A stretch of DNA of 64,000 nucleotides, taken from NCBI RefSeq assembly GCF_022965805.1, contig NC_133106.1, forward strand, positions 38,195,881 through 38,259,880, given 5' to 3'. The position numbers and the translations under genes were made by a program. The DNA comes from Primulina eburnea (taxonomy: Eukaryota; Streptophyta; Magnoliopsida; Lamiales; Gesneriaceae). Shown in pieces: positions 24,384 through 35,255 of this stretch (position 1 is its first letter; each line of letters starts with the position of its first letter). The notes under the pieces were generated by a model. That model worked only from the letters and a program-made list of their open reading frames with translations, did not search any database and was not told where the DNA came from.

Positions 24384-26620
24384 TCAAGAGGACGACTTAT
24401 AGGATGGGTTGAAAGCAATCTGCTCGCCACATGAAAGCACTTCATGGGGTCCTGCCTCCTCACGCCCAACTCCCATCAAGTCGAGGTAATATAGGTAATG
24501 AGATATCAATACATTCATTGGATCAATCTCACCTTGCCCACAAATAAGATCACCATACAAAATATTCATCGTTGTGCCAAACCCTGGAACTCGTTTCTCC
24601 ATGGTGTCATTTTTTGTGGGTTTCCAGTTTCCTACAAAAGCGTCGTGGGCTGAAGGCTGCCCTTTTTTCTTCGGGGTCATCCACATCGACATTGCAGACA
24701 TGAAGGCTATTGTGGCATTTTGTTCGAGGTACTCAGGATGGTTCAACAAATCTACCTTGATATCGTTACCTATTTTGCCATAGTTATGGTTCCTGAAACA
24801 AGAAAAGATGTAGTAGTTTTCAATGATGTACTCAGCTCAACTATCATTTACACGATCCTTGTGTATTATGTAAATAACACATGGGTCTTGGAGGAGATGG
24901 TTTTAGCTAAATGAGGAGTAAACCATCAGCATCTCTCATTTTATTTATAAACTACAAGATTTCCGTTAAACATTCAGCATAGATATATTTCTTAAACATA
25001 TTGAAAGCTTATTTAAATAAATAAAAGTAGAAAATGAGCTCAGCCAGAAGTCCTCATGGTCATAGCAACTAGAAACCAAAAAATCAGATAATCTTGGAAT
25101 AATTTAAAGTCTAATTGCAGGTGATGAAACTAAATATCCTAATAGGACTTTCATGAGAACGAGAAAAATCAAGAAAATGAAAATATCCAATACCAGTAGA
25201 CTGGAATAGCACCCCGACCATAGTATTGTGCTCCAGGAGAACACGGATACTCATATTTGAAGAAGTCGTCACAATAATCTTGACTAGGACTCATTTCCTT
25301 GTTGTAGCATAGCCCCCATGATAAAGGTCCACCCGTGGCCACTCCATACCCACCTGCATCACGGTGTTTACACCAATTACAATACACAACTCACGGACAA
25401 GCAAAATGCAATCAAAAGGCCATTCGTCCAAAATAAATTTTAAGTGCAGGAGAAACAAAAGTCGTATCCTCTCTATGATATTATTACGTGTTGGCTTTGC
25501 TATATACTTTTTTTTTTCAAATCTATCCAGTCTATACCATTTAAAAGTTGTACACACGCATTTGCAGGGAGTTGATCCCGGGTATAGTTCAAAGGATGTT
25601 GTCACTTCATCTGCCTAGTTATGACTGAATTTTGATACTACATAGCAAGAATTGTTCTTACTTTGATCTTATAGATTGATACTAGACAAAAAATTTTATA
25701 TAAACCATCAATACAATCTCGGGAGAATGTTGATTTTGATTGATTGTCTCATTTCGTACCAAAATTCATAGTTCGGGGCAACTAAAAAAAAATTATATTT
25801 CGCAGTAAAGAAGCTATTCATGGTTTTTCAAACAGTAAAGTAGCGAAGCCTGATATTTCAGTCGATTGACCTACAGGCAACAGGAAAGATATAATAGCCA
25901 AGGGCTGTGTAATCAACGGATGTAGCATATAACCTACAACAAACGTTTTTGCCCGGAACTTTGACGCGACAGTGGCCGTTCCCGTGCGAAGCGGCCAGGA
26001 CGGCAAACCCTGGAATCACTCTGTTCCCAAGTAACTCCAACGACAATTCACTCGTAGTTCAATACAAGATCGAGCCAAGAACAGAAGGTGAGCTCATATA
26101 AAAAAAATTATTATTATTTTCTAAATATGAAATTTCCTTTTTCTAACCATGTAAATCATAAGTTTATGAGTCTACCCCCAGCATGAAAATGTTAAACTAA
26201 TTGCTAATTGGATTCACCAAAAAAAGACTAACATGAAGTTTTAGCGCCGACATGGCCAAGAAAAGCGGCAAGTTCCTTCATCTGCATGAGCTTGCCACCA
26301 GTGGTTCCAAAGCCCAACGGCTGATAAACGGCGGAAGACAAGATGAAAGATCTATAGTCCCAAAAGCCAACCGCGTGAGCAACGGGAGAATTCCTCTTGG
26401 AGAAGATATTCTCAAACTGGTAAGTCTGAAAGAATTTGGAAATGGTTTGATTGCAACAGTATGCTGAGAATCCCTTGCATTCCCATCCCTGATCACACAT
26501 CCTCTTCCCACCAACTTTCTTCTCCTTGATCTCATCGTCCCCACTCACCATGCAAGCACAATAAACCACCATTGCCGGAATCAACAATGCCACCATAATT
26601 CTCCTGTTGCCCATCATCAT
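24384..26620 (-). CDS. Chitinase-like protein, CTL1/POM1 type, copy A
   Basis: Minus-strand exons 26233-26620, 25194-25353 and 24384-24792 give 318 aa. The N-terminus is a signal peptide (hydrophobic run VALLIPAMVVYCACMVSG). The rest is one GH19-fold domain with MCDQGWECKGFSAYCCN, FQTYQFENIFSKRNSPVAHA, GFWDYRSFI, GFGTTGGKLMQ, GYGVATGGPLSWGLCYNKE, YGRGAIPVYW, QPSAHDAFVGNWKPTKNDT and YYLDLMGVGREEAGP. N-glycosylation sequons NQT, NAT and NDT are present. The catalytic glutamate of active GH19 chitinases (HET) is replaced: the motif here is GHVGAKTS with Lys127. The protein is therefore probably not a chitinase. CTL1/POM1 binds glucan polymers and supports cellulose assembly and normal wall growth. 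Tandem neighbour of copy B with identical lengths of exons 2 and 3 (160 and 409 nt). The start is one of three consecutive ATGs. Confidence 0.95.
25850..26095 (-). other. Unexplained coding-like patch in intron 1 of CTL copy A
   Basis: A GC-richer stretch inside intron 1 (25354-26232) that stands out from its AT-rich surroundings. The minus strand has an open frame of 62 codons (25858-26046) with residues such as GNGHCRVKVPGKNVCC and VDYTALGYYIFPVACRS. I do not recognise the family. It has a stop codon in frame upstream, so it could be a captured gene fragment or retrocopy, or chance. Confidence 0.3.
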
Positions 26621-26660
26621 TGCTGCTCAAACAAGTGAAATAAACCAACAATATTCTGGG

Positions 26661-26666
26661 TATATA
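26661..26666 (-). promoter_or_regulatory. TATA-like box of CTL copy A
   Basis: TATATA on the minus strand, preceded by ACT, lies about 40 bp upstream of the first ATG of copy A. Transcription would then start close to the first ATG, giving a very short leader. This may favour the second or third ATG (26617, 26614) as the start. Confidence 0.45.
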
Positions 26667-26804
26667 AGTATTTTATCGAGGATTTTTTTGGAAGAAAGAA
26701 ACGGAAAAAGAAGGCACAACCGATGATTAATTGTTATAATATGTACAAAGTATCTTTAGGCGTGGCGTTAGATGTTATATTGCTGTCATGAAATGGAGAC
26801 ATTG

Positions 26805-26915
26805 TGATTGAACGGTGGAGATGGGCTCTGGTAAATGAAGAAGATTGCGGGTAGGTCGTTTGATTTGGAATGAAGCAACCATGAAAACAACTCCACCGAC
26901 GCCTGAACTACCCAT
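26805..26915 (-). promoter_or_regulatory. Conserved promoter block, CTL copy A
   Basis: Contains ACGGTGGAGATG (26813-26824), GATTTGGAATGAAGCAA (about 26863-26879) and CACCGACGCC in the same order as in the copy B promoter at 30558-30680. This indicates that the duplication included upstream DNA and that these segments were retained. Confidence 0.5.
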
Positions 26916-27638
26916 GCAAATATTCACTAGTAAAATCCAAATTCATTAATATTCATACTCGATTGCATCAATACGTGTATTTTACAGTATTTGGTATAAT
27001 TCAAGTGTCGGCATACATTTATATTCAATAAATATTGTTTTTTTAACGACGATGAAACTCTCCGACGGTAGCTATTCTTATGTGGAAAATCGCAGGTAAG
27101 TTCTTGGACTCATAATATAACCTTCAAACCAATCATCAAAGTCAGTTAAATAGCACCGACAAACCTACAAGTTTATCCGAAAAAAGGATTGGTAAAAGAA
27201 TTTATACAATTAACGTGGCCAACATACACCGTAGATATATTACATCGTGGGGGGTGGGGGTTATCTTGATTCCGAGTTCTGACATCAACAATTCTTCCAG
27301 CAACAATTCCTTATAGTTGTAAATCAATACAACTTTATTCGGGCTATGTTATAACCTGAATAATTTTTTTGCAAATCTTCAACAAATTTGATTGAAGTGT
27401 CGTGGGTATTTTTTGAAATGCCAGGAATATAGCAGACGTAAAACAAATATAAATTGATTATTCGCCAATGTCTGGAAGGTATACATATCAAAAGATACAT
27501 TTCAATAAACAAATCTTTAACTCAAAAACAAATGCAACAAATAACAGACTTGCATTTTCAATACCTGTAAAAAACCAAACAGCAACTTACAGGAACATGT
27601 TGCTCAACTTACTTACAGACGAACAATATAAACTTCAT

Positions 27639-30427
27639 TCAAGAAGATGACTTGTAGGTTGGGTTAAAGGCGGTCTGCTCGCCACAAGAAAGTACTTCGT
27701 GGGGGCCTGCCTCCTCTCGTCCAACTCCCATCAAGTCGAGGTAATATTGGTAGTGAGATATGCAAACATTCATCGGATCAATCTCACCTTGCCCACAGAC
27801 AAGATCACCATACAAAATATTCATCGTTGCGCCAAACCCAGGAACTCGTTTCTCCATTGTATCATTTTTGGTTGGTTTCCAGTTTCCGACAAAGACATCA
27901 TGTGCTGAAGGTTGTCCCTTTTTCTTCGAGGTCATCCACATCGACATCGCAGCCATGAAGGCTGTTGTAGCATTTTGTTCGAGGTATTCTGGATGGTTCA
28001 ACAAATCTACCTTGATATCCTTACCTAGCTTTCCATAATTATAGTTCCTGAAAACAAGAAAAGATGCACTTCTTATTAACTATCATTTACATGATCTTTT
28101 AAACAGAATTTAAAATATATTTAAAGTCATGCTGGAGAGAGTTCTGAAACCCGCATTAGATACAAAAATAAAAACAAGGACCAAAAGGGCAACTGCAAAT
28201 TATGTATTCCATTCCAAATGAGGTATGGATGGGAGCTACTGCAATAACCGCTCCTTCTGATTGTGAAAGATACACAAATGACTTAAACCACGCAACATAC
28301 TCCTTTCTTATTTTGAATCAGTCATTTGCAAAGCAAAGATGCATCTGCAACCATTGCTAATAGAGCCCATTCTGCAGGCTCAGGCATGCATGTGGGCCCA
28401 GGACCTGACAACCATGACTATTCGTGTTAATATTGGTCACAGGCTAAGAAAGAGAGTCGGCGACTCGAAGAGTTAATCTCCCGTGTTCATTGGCTCAACG
28501 ATGAGGAAGTCGTAGGTTCAACTCCTAATTGTCAGGCAAAGACGCAAAGTTCATAATCCCTTTAAACATTTCGAACGACGATAAAAAATGAGGTTGTAAA
28601 ATATATAAAGTGTATGATAATTTTGATCGGCTTTAAAATTAGGTGTCAGCAGCTCAAGAGCTCTTCTAGAATCCAGAATAAAACTAACCTCAAGTTATTT
28701 TTTCACATGTAAATAACAATATTTCCAATAAATAGTTGTTTGTGTTTTCCATTAAATAAGTGATCGTGTTTGTTCATATATTTATGCCTTTTCCAACCAA
28801 AATTCTAAAGCTCATGTTTAAATAAGCTTCCGAAACATGATTGTTCGGAATAAGCTTAGCATGGCAGTTGTAGCAACAATACTGTCATCATTTAGGTGTG
28901 ACAAAATCCAACAGCCACATAAAAAACAAAGCCATTAAGCCGGTTGTCAGCTTCAAGAATTATTTAACGAATGAAGAAAATGAAAAGATACCATACCAGT
29001 AGACTGGAATAGCACCACGACCATGGTATTGTGCTCCAGGAGCACACGGATACTCATATTTAAAGAACTCGTCACAGTAATCTTGACTAGGACTCATTTC
29101 CTTGTTGTAGCATAGGCCCCAGGCCAGTGGTCCACCCGTGGCCACTCCATAACCACCTGCATCATAATTTTCATGACTATTACCATACAAAGGTAATGCA
29201 TCAAAAAGATATTTACATTGAGTAAACAAGAGTATATCCTTTTATACAATATGAGTTGCATCCAATGTGCTTATTTTTTATATTTTTCACTGAAATACAA
29301 GAAACTAGGACAGCCATCAATTCAGACATCCATAGTCGTATTTATCCATTATCATTTCCAGTGAACTCGAACGTCCTGAGATGCATATCTGTTATGTTAT
29401 CAGTTTTCAGGTTCAGTTACTTAATGTGCTTAGCCATGAGTAAGTATGGCCACTACATAGAGGAAGCTTTTTATTTTATGTTACACATATATATGTCAAC
29501 AAATTCTAAAAATTATCATTAACGCAATCAAAAACTAAACCAACATATAAAAACTCACTGCTCCTGATCCATCCCATCAGTCCGCTGCTATCATTCTTTA
29601 TTTTGGACATTGCGTTACCACTAATTTTTGGGACAATAAAAAGCTTCGAGAATGTTTGGATCCGGGTTGCATTAGAGGAAACATTACTTCAATTTCAGTT
29701 TTACCCATCTTACTCAAAAGAATTCAATAACTTGAATTAATTTTGATGGCGAAAATTAAGCTTACACTAAGTTTCCAGATCAGTTTCCTAGGCAAGATCT
29801 GGAATACTGTTTCTTTTGAAAAGCACACCAGAACCAAGGTGAAATTTTCACTCAACACACACACACACACAAAGCAAGGGAAAAAAAAGATTTTTAAGTC
29901 ACCCCAATCAACAGCAAGCACGGCAACATATGAAAAATTGAGTAAAATGCCAGATGGAAAAACTAAATATAGGTAGAAACTAAACCGATCCAGCCGAAGA
30001 AACTAAATCGGCATAGTAAAAATAAATGAGAGAATAGCGATAGCTCACAGGTAGTCTTAGCGCCGACGTGGCCAAGAAAAGCAGCGACTTCCTTCATTTG
30101 CATAAGCTTCCCACCAGTGGTGCCAAACCCTAACGGCTGATAAACGGAGGAAGCCAGGATGAAAGATTTGTAGTCCCAGAACCCAACTGCGTGAGCGACG
30201 GGAGAATTCCTCTTGGAGAAGAGATTCTCGAACTGGTAGGTCTGGAAGAACTTGGAAATGGTTTCATTGCAACAGTGCTCCGAGAAGCCCTCACATTCCC
30301 ATCCCTGGCGGCACACTCTCTTCCCGCCGATCTTCTTCACTATAATCTCATCTTCCGCACTCACCATGCAAGCACAATGAACCACCATCAACGCAACCAA
30401 GATCGCTGCAAACCCTCTTTTACCCAT
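27639..30427 (-). CDS. Chitinase-like protein, CTL1/POM1 type, copy B
   Basis: Minus-strand exons 30049-30427, 28997-29156 and 27639-28047 give 315 aa. I chose MGKRG at 30427 because it aligns with MGNRR of copy A; an in-frame ATG at 30448 would add seven residues. The signal peptide is the hydrophobic stretch AAILVALMVVHCACMVSA. The GH19-like domain matches copy A closely (VCRQGWECEGFSEHCCN, GFWDYKSFI, GGPLAWGLCYNKEMSPSQDY, YHGRGAIPVYW, QPSAHDVFVGNWKPTKNDT). The catalytic Glu is again replaced by Lys (GHVGAKTT, Lys124), so a wall glucan-binding role in cellulose deposition is more likely than chitinase activity. Exons 2 and 3 have exactly the same lengths as in copy A, but intron 2 is 949 nt here against 401 nt. 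Both copies look intact. Confidence 0.95.
29856..29872. repeat. (CA)n microsatellite in intron 1 of CTL copy B
   Basis: A run of about eight CA dinucleotides within the first intron. Confidence 0.9.
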
Positions 30428-30557
30428 CCTCAATGCAGCGAAAAACAATCGAATTCTTCTCCCCGATCGAGGAGATGAAGCTTGAAGTGGTTTTTGAAGA
30501 CTGGTAGAGTTTGGAGAGGTGTCTCTTTCTTGAAAATAGAAGTATAATAATGAAATG

Positions 30558-30680
30558 TTGGAATGGACGGTGGAGATGCGTTTAAATGGATGGTCAGGAT
30601 GTTGAGCTGCTAGCTGGATTTGGAATCAAGCAAGCCAATGACTTAGGTGCAGGTCAAGTTCACCGACACCCACCTTACAA
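30558..30680 (-). promoter_or_regulatory. Conserved promoter block, CTL copy B
   Basis: Shares GACGGTGGAGATG, GATTTGGAATCAAGCAAG and CACCGACACC, in the same order, with the region upstream of copy A. Function is unknown; conservation in otherwise diverged upstream DNA is the only evidence. Confidence 0.5.
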
Positions 30681-30728
30681 CAAATAATGGACATTTTTTT
30701 AAAAAAAAATATATAAACAAATAATTTA

Positions 30729-30870
30729 TATTTATATATTAATGATTGTTTTCTATTTTACAATTTTGATTATCCTTACTGTTTTATAATATATATATAT
30801 ATATATATTATATTTATATATTAATGATTGTTTTCTATTTTACAATTTTGATTATCCTTGCTGTTTTAAA

Positions 30871-30914
<44 letters not shown>
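30729..30914. repeat. 82-bp tandem duplication with (TA)n tracts
   Basis: Copies starting at 30729 and 30811 share TATTTATATATTAATGATTG and TTGATTATCCTT, differing by one or two bases. Each is followed by a TA-repeat tract (30787-30809 and 30871-30914). Confidence 0.9.
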
Positions 30915-30920
<6 letters not shown>

Positions 30921-31244
30921 AAATAAATTTATTTTAGTTATTTATTTCTTAGGGAAGAAATTTTAGAGTTTTGCCAAGCCAACGTTTTCATTTTCTCAAT
31001 TTTTTATTTTATTTGGCGTCCTGAAATAATATATTTAAATTTACAATAAATCATAAGAAAATAGAGAGTTAAGTTTTTGATGACTTGGTGAAAGAATACA
31101 TTGGACTTGTATATAGTTATAAGAGGTCAACAGTAATATCTCAACGCAAATATTCAATATGAGATAAAATGTAACGTATTGTTGTAAAATATTTTGTCAA
31201 GTGAAATGCATTAATTATTCAAGACTCTGAAGCGATATTCTAAC

Positions 31245-31298
31245 TAAAGATATGACTCTCACCAACGTTCGCTAAAGATGTGACTCTCACCAACGTTC
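31245..31298. repeat. 28-bp tandem duplication
   Basis: Two adjacent near-identical copies of a unit containing GACTCTCACCAACGTTC, 28 bp apart. Confidence 0.85.
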
Positions 31299-32682
31299 AG
31301 TGTAACACTTTTCCCTACGTATTCAAATAAGATTATGTATAATCGATCATTTACAGATCAAGGTGAACTAACATTTTCGGACCGTAATCACGTTATTCAA
31401 ATGAACCATATACCCGAGTTTAAACTCGTTCACTGGACTCACAAAGCCGCGTTGTCCAGTGGACTATTAATTTTGTACATAGATCGTTATCCTGGACTCC
31501 AATCATTCAGCCAATAAGTATTCGACCGGTAATCATTCAGAGTCAATAGCAATTCAGAAAATCAAAAATTCAATATAATATGACCAATAAGTTAGTGAAA
31601 TTCACAGCATAATGTAATATATAAATAAATATTATTTTTTGAAACTTTACTGTAAATTTCATTCAAGCAAAATGCCAAAACTTTATTATTTTAATAAATC
31701 GATATAAATCATCATTGTAGAAACTCAGCATGTAACTTGCATTCAGATCTCGATTGATAATGTAGAAATTAAATGAACTCCTAACAATACAACAAAATTG
31801 ATATTTCATATATTAGAGTCATAATAAGAGGTTTAATCATATTGTAGTCATTTTTGTATATATTTTGGTCTAGGAAATTTTGATTCAACCTTAGATTATT
31901 ATCTATGATCAATATATATATTTCCAAAAGTTACGAAAGTTGGCCAAACGATCAGAAATCATTGCAGAAATTGATGGTAGCCGAAATCGCTCCCTTCTGG
32001 TGGTGTGTATACCACACTCGCCTAATGTTCCAGCGCATGATCGGCGGTTTTGACAATTACATGCATTCGGGCTTTTTCATACATATGTATTTTGACGAGA
32101 TCTACAACTTTATGTTAACAAGTTTTCTCAATGCTCAACCGATTTGTGTTATATTTAAAAACTGTGTTTTGGTGAACCGAGTTACACGACATCCCAAAAA
32201 TATTACTTTTAACACTATTTTGGAGCATCACTCTATACATATCTTATCTATGCATGCACAACTTTTGTGTTAAGTCAACTTCTAAATAGTTGTGTAGCTA
32301 TATAAGATACGAGCTTAGATTAATCTACTTGAAAGAAGATTACGTCACCGTTTTTCAAGATATCGGTTTGATTTATTTGTTCTAGTTCCTTCCTTTTGTC
32401 TCACATTCTTTTCCAAGTTGTTTTAGGATATGAGGAGAATATTTGGTCATTTATTGGGTTTTTTTCCCGGAAATATTCTAGGTTTTTTTTAAATTTATTT
32501 TTCCCTATTTTCTTTTTTCCTTTCCTTCTTTCTTCGAGCTTTCTGTTTTGGTGAATGGGTGAATGAATCTGATATTTATAGCCGTGGGCTACTTATGAGT
32601 CTGGAGTCCATGTGACAATTTTTTTTTTAATTTTTAAAATAAGTCATTTTTATCTTCTTTTGTCCCAGACGTAAATATCAAA

Positions 32683-32864
32683 AACAAAAATTTGTGTGAG
32701 ACGGTCTCACGGGTCGTATTTGTGAGACGGATCTCTTATTTGGGTCATCCATAAAAAAATATTACTTTTTATGTTAAGAGTATTACTTTTTATTGTGAAT
32801 ATGAGTAGGGTTGACCCGTCTCACATATTAAAGTCCGTGAGACAGTCTCACATGAGACTCACTC
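32683..32864 (+). mobile_element. MITE, 182-bp Mutator-like family, intact copy
   Basis: Exactly 182 bp, with inverted ends TTTGTGTGAGACGGTCTCAC and AGTCTCATGTGAGACTGTCT (complement of the right end). Flanked by AATATCAAA (32674-32682) and AATATCAAT (32865-32873), an 8-of-9 match. Non-coding. Confidence 0.85.
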
Positions 32865-33111
32865 AATATCAATAGCTTATACATCAAATAAGAGATATTT
32901 TGTGTCTTTTAGTGTATTTCAATGTATTTTTGGATATATGGAAAAATAAAAATATTGTCCAAAGATTAATAATGTACACAATTATAAAAACATTTCTCGA
33001 TTTTTGAATTAATTTTTTTGTAGTTTTAAATATACTAGAAGAGAGAAAGCACCGTCCACAAAATAATATGATAACCAATAATTGTGATATTTCATGAATT
33101 TTAGTACTTAT

Positions 33112-33231
33112 TATTATTATTATTATTATATTATTATTATTTATTTATATTTAATACTTTTTTTTTGAAGAAATATTTAATACTTTTTATAATTCGTATT
33201 ATTATACATATATATATATATATATATATAT
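33112..33231. repeat. (TTA)n and (TA)n simple repeats
   Basis: A TTA/ATT trinucleotide tract near 33112-33145 and a TA tract at about 33208-33231 within AT-rich intergenic DNA. Confidence 0.85.
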
Positions 33232-34430
33232 TGTTTATATTTTATTTTTTAAATTCTTTAATTAAATTTTGAATAAATACCTTAAAACTTTTGGGGTGTT
33301 ATAAAAGATATTAAAATTTGGGTTTATACATACATGTATAAAGTTTATCAATCATTGAGATACACAATATTTTCAATTATTTGGAGGAATCGTTTAATTA
33401 TATATCAAATATCTCGTTAATTAATATATATTTTAAAAAATAAAACATCTTCCCCCATTCGCCCTACGCTAAATCCGCCATCTATAGTAAACATGTATAT
33501 CTATAAATGTGTATATATATAATTTATTATTGTTTGTAAATGAAATGCAAAGAAAATAAAATGCACTCCCCAGGCTACGAACCTTTGCCTTTTTATTTTA
33601 AGATTCAATTTCTCTTCCGTCCAAAGGCCAGTTCAAGCTCTCAGATAGAGTTTTTTCCTGTAAGCCCTTTCGGGACACGACATGGAGATCAATAATCTTT
33701 ATCTCTTTACCTCTTCTTATGAAATAACCGGAAAATGAAAAGGAAATTCTTGTTGAGGTCCGAAATTCAAAGTGGAAATTTTTGATTTGCCGATGAAAAA
33801 ACAAATGGGGAAACAATTGAGATCATACCGTCGTTATCATATATTTGATCTAATAATCCATGATTTGAACAACACCACCATCCATTAGTTAAACTTTCAC
33901 TAATAAGATATTGACTCTTTGATATACGGTTGAAATATTACAGATAAAACGACGTTAAAAAGTATTTCAAACATTAATATTTATAAGATTTTAACTTTCT
34001 GATATTTATTGATTAATTAATAACTCATCACTATTGAAAAAAAACTTATTAAATGACGAAAACAATGTCTGAGGTTTTTTCAAACAAAAACATTATTAAT
34101 TTAAAGACAAGTATCTTTTTCCAAACTTCATTTGGTGAAGTAACTATTAAATTGCAATATATAATTTAATAAAATTGTTTATTAAACAATTAATTTTTAA
34201 ATAGTATGCTGCAAACATAACTTGAATTTAGATAATTAATATATATTTTTATTTATCTGAAACCAACGACGTATGAATTAATTTTTTACCCAGAGAATTC
34301 AGGTGTAACAAATGGATCCTTATTATAATATTAATTAATAATAATAACAATAATTAGTATTATCTTATTAAGAAATCAAGTAACTAATGAATATAAAAAA
34401 TTAAAAATAATGCTGTGAATCTAAGATCCA

Positions 34431-35255
34431 GCCCATTCCATTGGGAGTGGTTGATCCTCTTCAAATACCAAAACGTGTTCCATCACCTCCTGAATTCTCT
34501 GCGTTTGGACCTCTGAGATCTCCTCCGCCGGATCTGGTTGTCATTACGGCTGCCTCCACGTCGGAAATCACTGCTCATCCCGACGTTTCAATTTTCGTGT
34601 CGCAGGTATTGTTGCTGCCTACTAGGTTATGTGGTGTATATATGTTTGACTAGTATCACGATTTTCAATGACCGACCCCCCAATTGTTGACAGATCGATT
34701 GGTATCAGTTACTACTATTACACATTTGCTTCTGCTTTGGTGATTTCAATTGTTCTTCTGTCAAAATTTTATTTCACTCGACGTTCAACTATTGCTTCGA
34801 GCTAGAAAAACTGCAACTTTGAATTTCCTGGTAAGATCTGGTTTTGTTTCAATGCCGTGTAATGTATTGCCACCTGGCTAATGTAGCCAATGTTAGTTCT
34901 TCTATTTCTTTATGTATATCGGAATGCTTTGTCATGATGACTAATGATTCAGGAGTTTGATTGCAAAATCGGATACTTATTGTCTGCCTATATTTGCGTA
35001 CCTTTGAGTCGTGGTTTGAACCCACACAGGTTTTGTACAGTCCTTGCTTATATTGTTATACAGATGCTCGCCACCTTACCTTTTCGGGGGGAAAAATTGA
35101 ATTTTACCCATACCAATCAAGTTTGTGCCCTACTGCTCTGTTAGATTATATCAAGGAAAAATGTGCATGACGAGGATAAGATTTTGACGTTTTCTTTTGT
35201 ATTTTGTTTTATAGATAAATTTTGCACAGCCTGATACTGCTGGGGGTTTTGGCCG
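34431..35255 (+). other. Probable 5' UTR with leader intron of the UTR6-like gene
   Basis: A C-rich exon-like stretch ends at a good donor (GTCGCAG/GTATTG, exon end 34605), and an acceptor TTTATAG at 35214 precedes the exon carrying the start codon at 35256. This suggests a leader intron of about 610 bp. The proline-rich open frame in the first exon has no ATG start and is probably not translated. Confidence 0.5.

Larger units (their letters stand above)
26621..27638. other. Promoter region of CTL copy A and 3' flank of copy B
   Basis: About 1 kb between the head-to-tail CTL genes. The part next to copy A holds its promoter, with a TATA-like box on the minus strand and motifs shared with the copy B promoter. 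The rest is the AT-rich 3' flank of copy B. No further gene seen. Confidence 0.6.
30681..34430. other. Intergenic between CTL copy B and UTR6-like transporter
   Basis: Nearly 4 kb of AT-rich DNA. It holds an 82-bp tandem duplication joined by (TA)n tracts, a 28-bp tandem duplication at 31245-31298, one intact 182-bp MITE, and (TTA)n and (TA)n tracts near 33.1-33.2 kb. Open frames such as 31905-32273 show no recognisable protein. No gene supported. Confidence 0.6.

Noticed and set aside
28440..28560. tRNA-like boxes (TTGGCTCAACGATGAGG, GGTTCAACTCC) in intron 2 of CTL copy B
   Set aside because: The spacing resembles a tRNA A-box and B-box and could mark a SINE, but I cannot fold a complete tRNA and see no poly(A) tail or target duplication.
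31905..32273. 122-codon open frame in the intergenic region
   Set aside because: AT-rich, no recognisable family, no splice partners or promoter; likely random.
34441..34653. Proline-rich open frame upstream of the UTR6-like gene
   Set aside because: It has no ATG at its start and is best explained as the 5' UTR exon.
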